Below are positions 33,307-40,898 of a stretch of DNA of 47,187 bases, one piece after another (position 1 is the stretch's first letter; each line of letters opens with the position of its first letter). The translations under genes were made by a program, and so were the position numbers. The notes under the pieces are model-generated. The model ran no database searches. It was given only the letters and a program-made list of their open reading frames with translations, and was not told where the DNA came from. The DNA is from a virus, in IMG/VR virus record IMGVR_UViG_3300044825_003138, positions 1 to 47,187 of that record. The stretch is one strand, 5' to 3'.

Positions 33307-33846
33307 GTGAACAGTAAAATAATTGTTACTACTGCATCTTCTGCCTTGCCCGCAGCAACTGACCTGCCGTCTACTGAAGAGCTTCACGAGCTTTTTGAGT
33401 ATCGGGACGGAGCCCTGTACTGGAAGACAACGAAAAGCGGAATGGCAAAAGCCGGGTCACAAGCCGGTTGTGTCAACGGGCGCGGCTACCTAGTCGTCGG
33501 GATCAATTTCAAAAAGTACCTAGTGCATCGCATCATCTGGGCTATGCACGGAAACGATCCGGCGGTGATGCTCGACCACATCAACGGTGACACGGCAGAC
33601 AACCGTATAGAAAACCTTCGTGCAGCCACCTACGAATCGAATAACTGCAACGCTCGGCTGTCCAAGCGGAATACCTCCGGCTACAAGGGTGTTTCCTGGA
33701 ACAGCACCGCTAAGAAGTGGTTTGGCACCGTCCAGTACCAGCACAAGATCTACAAAACTCCCGCTTTTGATTGCAAGCACAAGTGTGCAGAAGCGGTGAA
33801 AACGTTACGTTGTGAGTTACACGGGGACTTCACACGACATGCTTAA
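33307..33846 (+). CDS. HNH homing endonuclease with AP2-like domain
   Basis: GTG start two bases after the fibre stop. The N-terminal LHELFEYRDGALYWK, then HRIIWAMHGNDPAVMLDHIN and NRIENLRAATYESNNCNAR give the HNH motif, and NTSGYKGVSWNSTAKKW the AP2-like part. It is related in layout to the genes at 13121-13684 and 35678-36205. Placed right behind a fibre gene, it may promote inheritance of that fibre allele. Confidence 0.88.
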   Translation: MNSKIIVTTASSALPAATDLPSTEELHELFEYRDGALYWKTTKSGMAKAGSQAGCVNGRGYLVVGINFKKYLVHRIIWAMHGNDPAVMLDHINGDTADNRIENLRAATYESNNCNARLSKRNTSGYKGVSWNSTAKKWFGTVQYQHKIYKTPAFDCKHKCAEAVKTLRCELHGDFTRHA

Positions 33847-33872
33847 TCAACTCGCCCCACAAGGGAACACGC

Positions 33873-34757
33873 CTAGGGCCCTTTTAATTTATTAAACAGA
33901 TCTGTTGTTTGCTGCTGCCATATAAATTTCCAGTGTTTCCAGAATTTTTGACATAATTCCTGGGTTTCTGTGTACTTATCCGTTTGTTCAATTTGTTGCA
34001 GCGTTTCGACCGCAGCTTCCCACGTATCCTCACAGACGAACGGCAACGTGGGCTCACCCAGGAACACACCCTGCCAGTAAGACGGATGCAGATGCCAGTA
34101 TCCGGTGTTTCTCACGCAGACTGGGACTGATCCCGCTTCAAGCGCTTCGTATAATCTAAATGAATCCATACTATCCTGTCCTGGAGGGCATAGAACATAT
34201 TTAGAACTCTGCAGTAACTTTGTGTACTCTTTAGTTTGCAAACCGTCCACAGCTCCGAAACCGCTGCATGTGTGAACCTTATTAGGCGTTAAAACATCGA
34301 GTTTTTCTATTATATTTTTTCGTTCGCCGTGAAGGGTTCCTGCAAACGACCAGAGCAGATCCTTTGAAGGTTGATTTTGTAAGTTTTTAACTAAGCCTAT
34401 TTTATAACCTAAGCCGAATACGTTAACTCGCGGATGACCTAGAAGCATCGGATTTATATAGTTACGCATCAGCCCCACGCATTGCGGGTCGTGGATCCAT
34501 TCGCAAGAATCCCTTAAATTCTCGTCGCTAAGCAGCACAATCGCATATTTCTTTTGATTTGTTCTTAAACGATCTAAAACGCTACGATACGGAACTGCAT
34601 GGTTACAAATTAACACCGTATTTTCATCTGTCTTTATTTGATCTGCTTCAAACTCAACTTCTATGTAATCCTGAACCTGACTAAATAGAAACCTAAGCCA
34701 GTCAACCTCCCACAATGAGCTGTCCTTAGTGAGCCATTGCACTCGGGGGCGGTTCAT
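33873..34757 (-). CDS. Exostosin-like glycosyltransferase
   Basis: Start ATG 34757 gives 294 residues; an upstream extension to 34850 would overlap speD. The C-terminal SSKYVLCPPGQDSMDSFRLY then EALEAGSVPVCVRNTGYWHL is the exostosin/GT47 pattern (S.F.LCP.G...S.R..EA...G.VPV). The N-terminal part contains GLGYKIGLVK and LLWSFAGTLHGERK, also typical. It probably transfers a sugar to a glycan, and is the third glycosyltransferase in the window. Lies antisense beside the fibre cluster; an AGGGCCCT palindrome overlaps its end. Confidence 0.78.
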   Translation of the reverse strand: MNRPRVQWLTKDSSLWEVDWLRFLFSQVQDYIEVEFEADQIKTDENTVLICNHAVPYRSVLDRLRTNQKKYAIVLLSDENLRDSCEWIHDPQCVGLMRNYINPMLLGHPRVNVFGLGYKIGLVKNLQNQPSKDLLWSFAGTLHGERKNIIEKLDVLTPNKVHTCSGFGAVDGLQTKEYTKLLQSSKYVLCPPGQDSMDSFRLYEALEAGSVPVCVRNTGYWHLHPSYWQGVFLGEPTLPFVCEDTWEAAVETLQQIEQTDKYTETQELCQKFWKHWKFIWQQQTTDLFNKLKGP

Positions 34758-34836
34758 GACCTTTTGTGAGCAGGTAAGGACTGTAGCTGTTGTTTCGGGA
34801 AACCGCACTACAATTGAAACAGTTTGGGTGCGTTTG

Positions 34837-35196
34837 ATGGGCAGCGGCAAGCATTGTGTTCTGGAGCTTTACCGCGCCTCTGCGCAAAAACTTAACGACG
34901 AAGCTTTCATTCGCGATGCTTTGGCTGAGGCCGCCCGCGTGTCTCACGCGACTTTAATTGATATCCGAACCCATCCGTTCACCCCTCAGGGTGTCACCGG
35001 TTTTGCTTTACTCGCCGAGTCTCATATTTCGATCCACACGTGGCCCGAGCACGGATACGCCGCCGTCGATGTGTTTACTTGCGGTGAGAGAACGGATCCT
35101 GAGCTGGCTTGCTTGTTTTTGGCTGAAACTTTTGAAGCAGCCTCTAAGCACATTCTCACTCTTGATCGATATTTGCCCGATTTAATTCAAGTTTGA
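34837..35196 (+). CDS. speD: S-adenosylmethionine decarboxylase proenzyme
   Basis: Protein of 119 residues from ATG 34837, the usual length of the bacterial small-type enzyme. LLAESHISIHTWPEHGYAA holds the self-cleavage site E61-S62, where S62 becomes the pyruvoyl cofactor, and H63 and the later VDVFTCGERTDPE with C are conserved. The enzyme makes decarboxylated S-adenosylmethionine for spermidine synthesis. speD is a known cyanophage auxiliary gene. The gene starts 80 bases from the diverging glycosyltransferase start. Confidence 0.93.
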   Translation: MGSGKHCVLELYRASAQKLNDEAFIRDALAEAARVSHATLIDIRTHPFTPQGVTGFALLAESHISIHTWPEHGYAAVDVFTCGERTDPELACLFLAETFEAASKHILTLDRYLPDLIQV

Positions 35197-35240
35197 CGCT
35201 GTATCTCTAGCTAAACTTGTTTTGAGCCGCACTCACGTCT

Positions 35241-35606
35241 GTGAGCGAACGGGATCTTCTTTTTGATCTTTCTTGTCTGCAGAAACGATTTGCTAAAAAA
35301 AGATTCCGACAACAAATTTTTGAAGATTGGAGGTGTTGTGCCTACTGTTATAGAGAAAAGCCTACCACTTTAGATCATGTAATACCCAAAGCATTAGGAG
35401 GTTCTACGATAAGAAAAAATTTAGTAGCAGCCTGTGCGGACTGCAACCTTCAAAAGTCTAGTGAAAATTGGTGCGTTTGGTACAGATCACAAAACTTTTG
35501 GACTCAGGAAAGAGAGGATCGTATTCTCCATTGGGTTAACCAATCAGAGTCTGATCCTCTTTCTTTAGTCCCTATCTGCCGGAAAATTTTCCCCGCGACC
35601 GCTTAA
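35241..35606 (+). CDS. HNH endonuclease (121 aa)
   Basis: GTG start. CAYCYREKPTTLDHVIPKAL then GGSTIRKNLVAACADCNLQK shows the classic CxxC...DH...GG...NL..AC..CN..K HNH zinc-finger layout. This type occurs as free-standing phage nucleases and in restriction or packaging-linked enzymes. Next to speD, so it may be a homing element. The catalytic His (in LDHV) is present. Confidence 0.9.
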   Translation: MSERDLLFDLSCLQKRFAKKRFRQQIFEDWRCCAYCYREKPTTLDHVIPKALGGSTIRKNLVAACADCNLQKSSENWCVWYRSQNFWTQEREDRILHWVNQSESDPLSLVPICRKIFPATA

Positions 35607-35677
35607 GTAAGCAAGCATTCTTTGCAGTCACAGGAGATAGCGTCTAAATTGTTAAGAGGTTTGCCTATTTTATCTAA

Positions 35678-36205
35678 TTAAAACTCCAGGATCTTGTCAT
35701 TGTAGATGCGAGCAGCCTCAATTTTGCAAGTGTATAACCCGAGAGAGTAACGGCTGCCCCTATGTCTGACGGACACTCTCCATTTTTCAGCCTGTTTATG
35801 CCAATATACTCCTACTGCTCCGCTGACGTTGTCTGTACGTTTTCCTCTATTTTGCGCTTGAAGTAAGCTATCTCCTAGCCTTAGATTCCACCCATTGTTA
35901 TTTAAAGGGTTCCTATCTTTGTGATCGACTAAAGCCTTTTTTGGATCAGTTTTGTAGATCATAAAATATATGATCCTCGAAACATAATACTGCGTTCCGT
36001 CGACGCGCACTCGCCAGTCAAGCCGATCTTTTTTAGTTGAATGGACGTATAACTTTCCAGCATCATCTCCTGTTGTTATCTTTACTTTTCCGTTAACTCG
36101 CCACAGAAGTCCAGACTTGATACCGTACTGAGACGGCTTAATCGGAACTACTTCTAATAGTTCATTTAACCGCTCAAGCGGCGGCAGTGGCTTAAACTTA
36201 GACAT
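35678..36205 (-). CDS. HNH homing endonuclease with AP2-like domain
   Basis: Start ATG 36205 gives 175 residues; an upstream in-frame part is unlikely. KKALVDHKDRNPLNNNGWNL then RLGDSLLQAQNRGK carries the HNH motif, and NVSGAVGVYWHKQAEKWRVS the AP2-like DNA-binding part. It shares its architecture with two other genes here. It is preceded on its strand by the membrane protein cluster. Confidence 0.88.
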   Translation of the reverse strand: MSKFKPLPPLERLNELLEVVPIKPSQYGIKSGLLWRVNGKVKITTGDDAGKLYVHSTKKDRLDWRVRVDGTQYYVSRIIYFMIYKTDPKKALVDHKDRNPLNNNGWNLRLGDSLLQAQNRGKRTDNVSGAVGVYWHKQAEKWRVSVRHRGSRYSLGLYTCKIEAARIYNDKILEF

Positions 36206-36291
36206 CGGCCTGGTGTCGCAGGTTGATCGGCCTCGGGAGCTGACACTCGCCGAGGCCAACCAATATAGCGGGCTTTCACCACTGCGGATGG

Positions 36292-36468
36292 TTATTTTTT
36301 AGCTAATTTGCTTATAAAACCAGCTAATATCTCAACAATTCTGTAGTACTTAGCTAGCGCTTCATCATCTTTGGGCGTGCTTGTCATATTCACAATCAAC
36401 AGCGCCACCGCGTGGACCGCGATTAAAATCTCCACTAGATTTTTGGCATTTTCCAGAAGATTGTCCAT
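36292..36468 (-). CDS. Small membrane protein, possible holin (58 aa)
   Basis: ATG 36468 to TAA 36292-36294, 58 codons. MDNLLENAKNLVEILIAVHA then VALLIVNMT gives one membrane helix (residues 12-27), followed by TPKDDEALAKYYRIVEILAG and FISKLAKK, a second amphipathic helix with a basic tail. Small proteins like this are annotated as holins in cyanophages. Position close to the endolysin supports a lysis role, but orientation is opposite. Confidence 0.72.
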   Translation of the reverse strand: MDNLLENAKNLVEILIAVHAVALLIVNMTSTPKDDEALAKYYRIVEILAGFISKLAKK

Positions 36469-36496
36469 GGTAAAAGAGTTTCTTTTTTTAGTGTAC

Positions 36497-36811
36497 TCAC
36501 TCTTTTAGATGAGTACTGCGGATACCCGTTTCGCCTCCTAATAACTGCTGGGCTTTAGAGCCGTCTGGAGGTAATTCGTAATATTCGCTCTTTGGTTTCT
36601 CCGCTCTTTCCCAGTCTTTGTGCAATTGCTCTATTTGTCTGTCGACATCCGCTAATGCCGATTCAATTCGCCACAGTACCCAATCGTGTTTGCAGTATAT
36701 TAGTATTATTCGTACGATCTTATTATGCCTTAAACCTTTAAAACGTTCTGTTAATGCCTTAGTTATTTCGTAGCAAATTGCTAGCCAAAAGTTGTAGTTA
36801 GTTTTTTTCAT
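36497..36811 (-). CDS. Hypothetical lysis-region protein (104 aa)
   Basis: The 104-residue basic protein starts MKKTNYNFWLAICYEITKAL, with KIVRIILIYCKHDWVLWRIE in the middle and a charged helix DVDRQIEQLHKDWERAEKPK. It overlaps the upstream gene by 14 bases. The N-terminus is weakly hydrophobic. No family recognised; may act with its membrane-protein neighbours. Confidence 0.68.
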   Translation of the reverse strand: MKKTNYNFWLAICYEITKALTERFKGLRHNKIVRIILIYCKHDWVLWRIESALADVDRQIEQLHKDWERAEKPKSEYYELPPDGSKAQQLLGGETGIRSTHLKE

Positions 36812-37067
36812 TGATCCTGCTCAGTATTAACTGATCTAACTTATCGTTAATATGATTCAGACGATCTCGAATATCTAATAATCCTGCATTTAATTCGGAT
36901 TTCATGGCATATATAGCCGGGATTTCTCCGACCTTATTTTCGACATCCTCTAGTCGTTTTTTTATCGAGTTGAAACGATCGTTAATGACACTCTGCCGTT
37001 GTTGGTGCGACCATGTAAAAAAACCAAGCACCGTTGCCGCAGCCGCGACTAAAGCTTCCGGACCCAT
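36798..37067 (-). CDS. Membrane-anchored coiled-coil protein, spanin- or holin-like (89 aa)
   Basis: Residues 4-20 (EALVAAAATVLGFFTW) are one transmembrane helix close to the N-terminus. The rest is a long coiled coil: INDRFNSIKKRLEDVENKVG and LLDIRDRLNHINDKLDQLIL. This resembles phage lysis accessory proteins such as i-spanins or DUF1515/2746-type holin-like proteins. Overlaps the next gene by 14 bases. Confidence 0.72.
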   Translation of the reverse strand: MGPEALVAAAATVLGFFTWSHQQRQSVINDRFNSIKKRLEDVENKVGEIPAIYAMKSELNAGLLDIRDRLNHINDKLDQLILSRINEKN

Positions 37068-37158
37068 CTACTTGGTTTAACTATTTAAATTTTAAAGGTC
37101 GGCACTCTCGTTACATGCTTAAATTTCTACTAAACTGTGTGTAAACGGCGGACAGATC

Positions 37159-37596
37159 GTGTCTCAGTTCACTAAGAACCTTGAGCTAAATACTGTAGTC
37201 AATAGCGGTCTGACCGACGCCTCGCGCCGTACAGGATCGACGCATTTCGATCAGCGCCGTATCCTCGACGCCAGCGGCGTGGTTGTCGTTGATTCTTCCA
37301 GCCGTACATACGCTGCTGATGGTTCTTACGGGATATCTGATTATTACCCTCTGACCGTAAACGCTACCGGTATTCTGCAGGTTGACATTCGAGATCAGAA
37401 CAGCTGCGGTGATGTCATTATTTTGGATTCGAGCGGGGAAGAAGTGATGACTGCTTCTCCCTCCAAGTTCAGCAGCCGGAACAGTACTGTTACACAGCAG
37501 CGAATTGCCAGCAGCGGTTCTTATTACGCTTATATTCAGTTGAAAGGCCGTTCCGGTTCTGAGTATCGGATCGGCATTGATGTTCAGGTCCAGTGA
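37159..37596 (+). CDS. Putative virion protein with PPC-like domain (145 aa)
   Basis: GTG start. YYPLTVNATGILQVDIRDQN, CGDVIILDSSGEEVMTASP and SGSYYAYIQLKGRSGSEYRI form a jelly-roll-like beta domain resembling pre-peptidase C-terminal domains. Its stop overlaps the endolysin start, so the two are coupled. Probably virion or host-surface associated; enzymatic function is not indicated. Confidence 0.68.
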   Translation: MSQFTKNLELNTVVNSGLTDASRRTGSTHFDQRRILDASGVVVVDSSSRTYAADGSYGISDYYPLTVNATGILQVDIRDQNSCGDVIILDSSGEEVMTASPSKFSSRNSTVTQQRIASSGSYYAYIQLKGRSGSEYRIGIDVQVQ

Positions 37597-38831
37597 ACGT
37601 TTCCGCCAAAGGTCTTGATTTAATCAAGCGTTTTGAGGGTTGTGAGCTAACTTCTTATCAAGATATTGGCGGCGTCTGGACAATTGGCTGGGGTACGACT
37701 GGTCCTCACGTCGGCCCTAAACTAATAATCACTCAAGCCCAAGCCGACACGTGGCTTCAGGAGAGTGTCAACAAGTTTGCTGACGGCGTCCATAACCTTC
37801 TTAGGGTTTCGGTCAATCAAAATCAATTTGATGCTCTGGTCAGCTTTTCGTACAACGTAGGTATAGGAGCTTTCAAAGGGTCTACCCTTTTACGTTTACT
37901 GAATGACGGTGCTGAGGCATCTGTTGTCGCATCTAAGTTTCTCCGTTGGACGAAAGTCGACGGAAAGATTATCGAAGGCTTAAAAAATCGCCGAGAAGCT
38001 GAGCGCGAGCTATTTTTAACCAAGGTTTTGCATCCGCTCTTGTCTGCTTCTATTCTTGCCCAGCGGGACACCTGGCTAAAGCGGGAGCCCAAGCAAGCCT
38101 CTGACCTGGCGGCCGAACAAAAGCTTTTCGTCCCTAAGGGCTCAGCACACCGCTGGCAGGCCATCACGATGGTTCCCGGCGAGAAGCACTACAAGCTGAC
38201 TCTGGAGGCGCAGCCTGACCGCTCGTGGTGGATGTGGCCCAATGATTTCAAGATCATTAATGACCCCGCTCCAGTCGAAGACGAGACGGTAACTCACCCT
38301 CAGCCCTTAGTTCTTTCGGTTCCCTATTACAGCCAGCGAGATAACCAAACAGATCCCATGCGCACTTGCTTTTCCAGCAGTTGCGCCATGCTTTTAAAAT
38401 TCCTCAAACCCAACAGTATCTCCGGAGACGATCAGTACATTAAAACTGTATATAAGTATGGAGATACAACGTCTGCTGCCGCTCAGCTTTCTGCGCTCTC
38501 TTCTTACGGGTTAAAAGCTGAGTTTTGTCAGGACTTCGGTTGGAGTGATATCGACTCCCAGTTGGTGCGCGGTATCCCTGTTCCTATTGGTATTCTTCAT
38601 CACGGACCTGTCAGCGCTCCTACAGGCGGTGGTCACTGGATCGTGATTGTCGGTCGCAACGAGGACAATACAAGGTACGTTGTGAACGATCCCTTCGGCG
38701 AGTTAGACCTTGTTAACGGCGGTTACGTTTCCACCAACGGCAAAGGGCTGCTTTACTCTAAGAAGAACCTAGGCCCCCGCTTCCTCGTGGAAGGCCCTGG
38801 GAGCGGCTGGGCTATTCGAGCTTTCAAATGA
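37593..38831 (+). CDS. Bifunctional endolysin: GH24 lysozyme plus C39-like peptidase (412 aa)
   Basis: GTG start overlapping the previous stop. Residues 1-150 are a T4-type lysozyme: KRFEGCELTSYQDIGGVWTI gives the E15, D24, T30 triad, followed by FDALVSFSYNVGIGAFKGST. A middle linker domain (~155-230, PKGSAHRWQAITMVPGEKHY) precedes a papain-like C39-type domain (~240-400) with C259 in RTCFSSSCAMLL, H348 in GGGHWIVIVG and N365-D366 in YVVNDPFG. It would cut both glycan and peptide bonds of peptidoglycan. The joint domain layout is unusual for an endolysin. Confidence 0.88.
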   Translation: MNVSAKGLDLIKRFEGCELTSYQDIGGVWTIGWGTTGPHVGPKLIITQAQADTWLQESVNKFADGVHNLLRVSVNQNQFDALVSFSYNVGIGAFKGSTLLRLLNDGAEASVVASKFLRWTKVDGKIIEGLKNRREAERELFLTKVLHPLLSASILAQRDTWLKREPKQASDLAAEQKLFVPKGSAHRWQAITMVPGEKHYKLTLEAQPDRSWWMWPNDFKIINDPAPVEDETVTHPQPLVLSVPYYSQRDNQTDPMRTCFSSSCAMLLKFLKPNSISGDDQYIKTVYKYGDTTSAAAQLSALSSYGLKAEFCQDFGWSDIDSQLVRGIPVPIGILHHGPVSAPTGGGHWIVIVGRNEDNTRYVVNDPFGELDLVNGGYVSTNGKGLLYSKKNLGPRFLVEGPGSGWAIRAFK

Positions 38832-39013
38832 ATTCACTTGATTGGGATAACATCGCACGTTGCGCAGATCTGCGTGCTTCTGCCAAAACCTTTAGCTGGG
38901 ATGAAGAAGAGTCTCCCCTCGGAGATTTGATAACCAGAGAAATGGCTCGAATGTTAAGCTACAGAGCCGCCCTTATCGCCAACATGTTGGAGTGTTGGTT
39001 TCAGCCGCTATGA
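38828..39013 (+). CDS. Hypothetical protein (61 aa)
   Basis: ATGA overlap with the endolysin stop. MNSLDWDNIARCADLRASAK, then FSWDEEESPLGDLITREMAR and a weakly hydrophobic end. Overlaps the following gene by four bases. No family recognised. Confidence 0.7.
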   Translation: MNSLDWDNIARCADLRASAKTFSWDEEESPLGDLITREMARMLSYRAALIANMLECWFQPL

Positions 39014-39228
39014 CTTTCGAGGGATTCGATTGGCAAGGAGTTTTAGATAATTGGGACGTTAAAGCTGAGCAGCGTAAAGCTGACTTTATGGAGTTTTTAT
39101 ACGATATGTATGAGCCTGAGAACGGTTTGTACACAGGTTTATGGCAGCGGTTTAAAGACGATATTGCTTGCGGTATGCGCGACAAATTCTTTGAGGACAA
39201 GTTAACGATAGAAACTTCGGACTCCTGA
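39010..39228 (+). CDS. Hypothetical protein (72 aa)
   Basis: ATG 39010 is chosen because it overlaps the previous stop as ATGA; an upstream in-frame TTG is less likely. The acidic, aromatic protein contains FEGFDWQGVLDNWDVKAEQR and LYTGLWQRFKDDIACGMRDK. No family recognised. Confidence 0.7.
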   Translation: MTFEGFDWQGVLDNWDVKAEQRKADFMEFLYDMYEPENGLYTGLWQRFKDDIACGMRDKFFEDKLTIETSDS

Positions 39229-39234
39229 GCCTCT

Positions 39235-39240
39235 TATAAT
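39235..39240 (+). promoter_or_regulatory. Candidate -10 element (TATAAT)
   Basis: Perfect TATAAT 20 bases before the ATG at 39261 and just after the previous stop, without a recognisable -35 box. Confidence 0.35.
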
Positions 39241-39260
39241 TTAGATGTGCTGAGGTTGGT

Positions 39261-39482
39261 ATGTCCCGCGATTACGACAGGGAGTATGACACCTACCACG
39301 CGACCGAAGCGCAAAAAAAACGTCGTGCGGCTCGTAATAAAGCTCGCCGGATGATGGAGAAAAACGGCCGTGTCTCAAAAGGAGACGGCAAAGAAGTTGA
39401 CCATAAGAACAAAAACCCGTTAGATAATTCACCTGATAATCTTAGAATTAGGAGTAAGACTGCGAATCGGCGAGATCAGTAA
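39261..39482 (+). CDS. Mini HNH-type protein (73 aa)
   Basis: The 73-residue basic protein has KGDGKEVDHKNKNPLDNSPD then NLRIRSKTANRRDQ. The VDHKNPLDN...NLR motif is the HNH core, without zinc cysteines. These very small phage proteins are common next to virion genes and may be nicking nucleases or packaging accessories. Its stop overlaps the next ATG by one base. Confidence 0.8.
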   Translation: MSRDYDREYDTYHATEAQKKRRAARNKARRMMEKNGRVSKGDGKEVDHKNKNPLDNSPDNLRIRSKTANRRDQ

Positions 39483-39979
39483 TGGCGATTGTTCCAGGAA
39501 CCGGCACAGGTAAGCAGCCCGAGGCTATGCCTCAGATGCAGTTTCCCCCTGGCTTGCTTGGTTACAATCGAGAACCTGATTTAAGCCTCCGCCGCGTTAC
39601 GACGCTGGATGTTCCGACCCGCGTGGCAGCTCAGCTTGAGCACGATCGAGGTGTTTACATTAGACCCCCCGTGCAGGCTGTTGAGTATTCGCCCGGTAAT
39701 ATCAAAACCAGCCACTACCCAACTGGTGCAGCTGGGTACAACCCGCGTGCCATCGCTGCTCCTGATAGTGCTGACGATATGAGCCAGGCACAGTACATGA
39801 TGTCTCTGGCTCAGAATAAACCCGAGGAGAGGCTACGCATGCAGCAAGAGCTCCTGCTTTTAGCCAAGCAAAACTTCCTTAACACTCGGGCTGTGCCTAC
39901 TGATTACGCTTTAAATACACACAACACGGTTAACAATTTGATGTCTTTAGCTAAGGTTAAAAAGCAAGGTAACGTCTGA
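39482..39979 (+). CDS. Hypothetical protein (165 aa)
   Basis: Begins MAIVPGTGTGKQPEAMPQMQ with Pro-rich and Tyr-rich middle (YSPGNIKTSHYPTGAAGYNP) and a helical C-terminus (LRMQQELLLLAKQNFLNTRA). Overlaps both neighbours by single bases. A virion or assembly role is plausible; no family recognised. Confidence 0.7.
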   Translation: MAIVPGTGTGKQPEAMPQMQFPPGLLGYNREPDLSLRRVTTLDVPTRVAAQLEHDRGVYIRPPVQAVEYSPGNIKTSHYPTGAAGYNPRAIAAPDSADDMSQAQYMMSLAQNKPEERLRMQQELLLLAKQNFLNTRAVPTDYALNTHNTVNNLMSLAKVKKQGNV

Positions 39980-40113
39980 TGTATCACTCAAACGATTTTC
40001 CGATTAGGATGGCCGGGCAGCGCCTGAACCTCGATGCGGTGCGCTTAGCGGGCACGACGCCCTCTGAGATCACTCGCCGTCTTCGGTATCAGGAAGCTTT
40101 CCCTAAATCCTGA
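39979..40113 (+). CDS. Very small hypothetical protein (44 aa)
   Basis: ATG overlaps the previous stop (TGATG) and the frame runs 44 codons to TGA 40111-40113: MYHSNDFPIRMAGQRLNLDA then VRLAGTTPSEITRRLRYQEA. The tight coupling and helical end support coding. Function unknown. Confidence 0.62.
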   Translation: MYHSNDFPIRMAGQRLNLDAVRLAGTTPSEITRRLRYQEAFPKS

Positions 40114-40122
40114 TCTTTCCGC

Positions 40123-40845
40123 GTGGATCCTAAATTCAGGGTGGATGTGCTGAATCAAACAGTGCATCCGCAAACTCTCGTTTGGTTTGCCCTTCATCAA
40201 GATTATTCAGAGACTTACGTTTTTATCGAGGATCCTCCGAACGAGTCTAGAGCTGGCGAAGTCATCACAAAGCGGTTGCTCGCAGGTGAACGCGGGCATT
40301 ACGGTCCGCTAGAGCATCCATCCATCACATTCAGCTGCGGGTTTTTTCCTCACTCCGTGATGCAGCAGGCGCGCACGCACCGCGTGGCCGTGTCGTTTGA
40401 TGTTCAGTCCATGCGCTATACGGGCAATCGTATCTGCCAGGCTGCGGATGGTTTGGTTGATCTGGAAGACGTTTTTTATTTGCGCCCTGTAGGTACTTAT
40501 TCCGACCGCCAAGGAAAAAAATATACCTACACCGAGGAGCACCGCAGCGAAGATCTAGTTATCTGTAAAGCCGCTGCTCAGCGTTATTGCCATATGGTTC
40601 GCTATCTGGGGCACGCGGAAGAGCACGCGCGAGGCATTCTGCCCTTTGATTTCCGGCAGCACTTTGTCGTTACGTTCAGCATGCGCTCCTTCCTTCACTT
40701 CATGGATCTGCGCAGCAAGCTCGATGCTCAGGAAGAGATTCGCAATCTATGCGATCTGATGTGGCCGCACTTCACCGCGTGGGCACCTGAAATCGCAGCC
40801 TGGTACGAAAAGTCTCGCTTGCATAAAGCGCGGTTAGCTCCTTAA
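40123..40845 (+). CDS. thyX: Flavin-dependent thymidylate synthase
   Basis: GTG start. The protein of 240 residues carries the ThyX signature RTHRVAVSFDVQSMRY (from R84; R-H-R...S family motif), the preceding HPSITFSCGFFPHSVMQQAR, and the C-terminal LDAQEEIRNLCDLM. ThyX makes dTMP from dUMP using FAD and NADPH, supplying thymidine for phage DNA. It is a standard cyanophage auxiliary gene. The first histidine-arginine pair is RTHR rather than the most common RHR. Confidence 0.93.
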   Translation: MDPKFRVDVLNQTVHPQTLVWFALHQDYSETYVFIEDPPNESRAGEVITKRLLAGERGHYGPLEHPSITFSCGFFPHSVMQQARTHRVAVSFDVQSMRYTGNRICQAADGLVDLEDVFYLRPVGTYSDRQGKKYTYTEEHRSEDLVICKAAAQRYCHMVRYLGHAEEHARGILPFDFRQHFVVTFSMRSFLHFMDLRSKLDAQEEIRNLCDLMWPHFTAWAPEIAAWYEKSRLHKARLAP

Positions 40846-40856
40846 AGCGAAAGCCG

Positions 40857-40885
40857 GGGTTTATGGCCCCAGCTTCTTCGCCTTC
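40857..40885. terminator. Convergent terminator hairpin
   Basis: GCCGGGG and GGCCCCAGC form an imperfect GC stem around TTTAT between the thyX stop and the end of the reverse replication genes, with T-rich flanks on both sides. It probably ends transcription from both directions. Confidence 0.6.
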
Positions 40886-40898
40886 GCGCGTTCTTTAA

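Noticed and set aside
40123-40845. Possible pseudogene status of thyX because of the RTHR variant
   Set aside because: The remaining signature and length are normal, and the variant keeps arginine and histidine at the functional positions.
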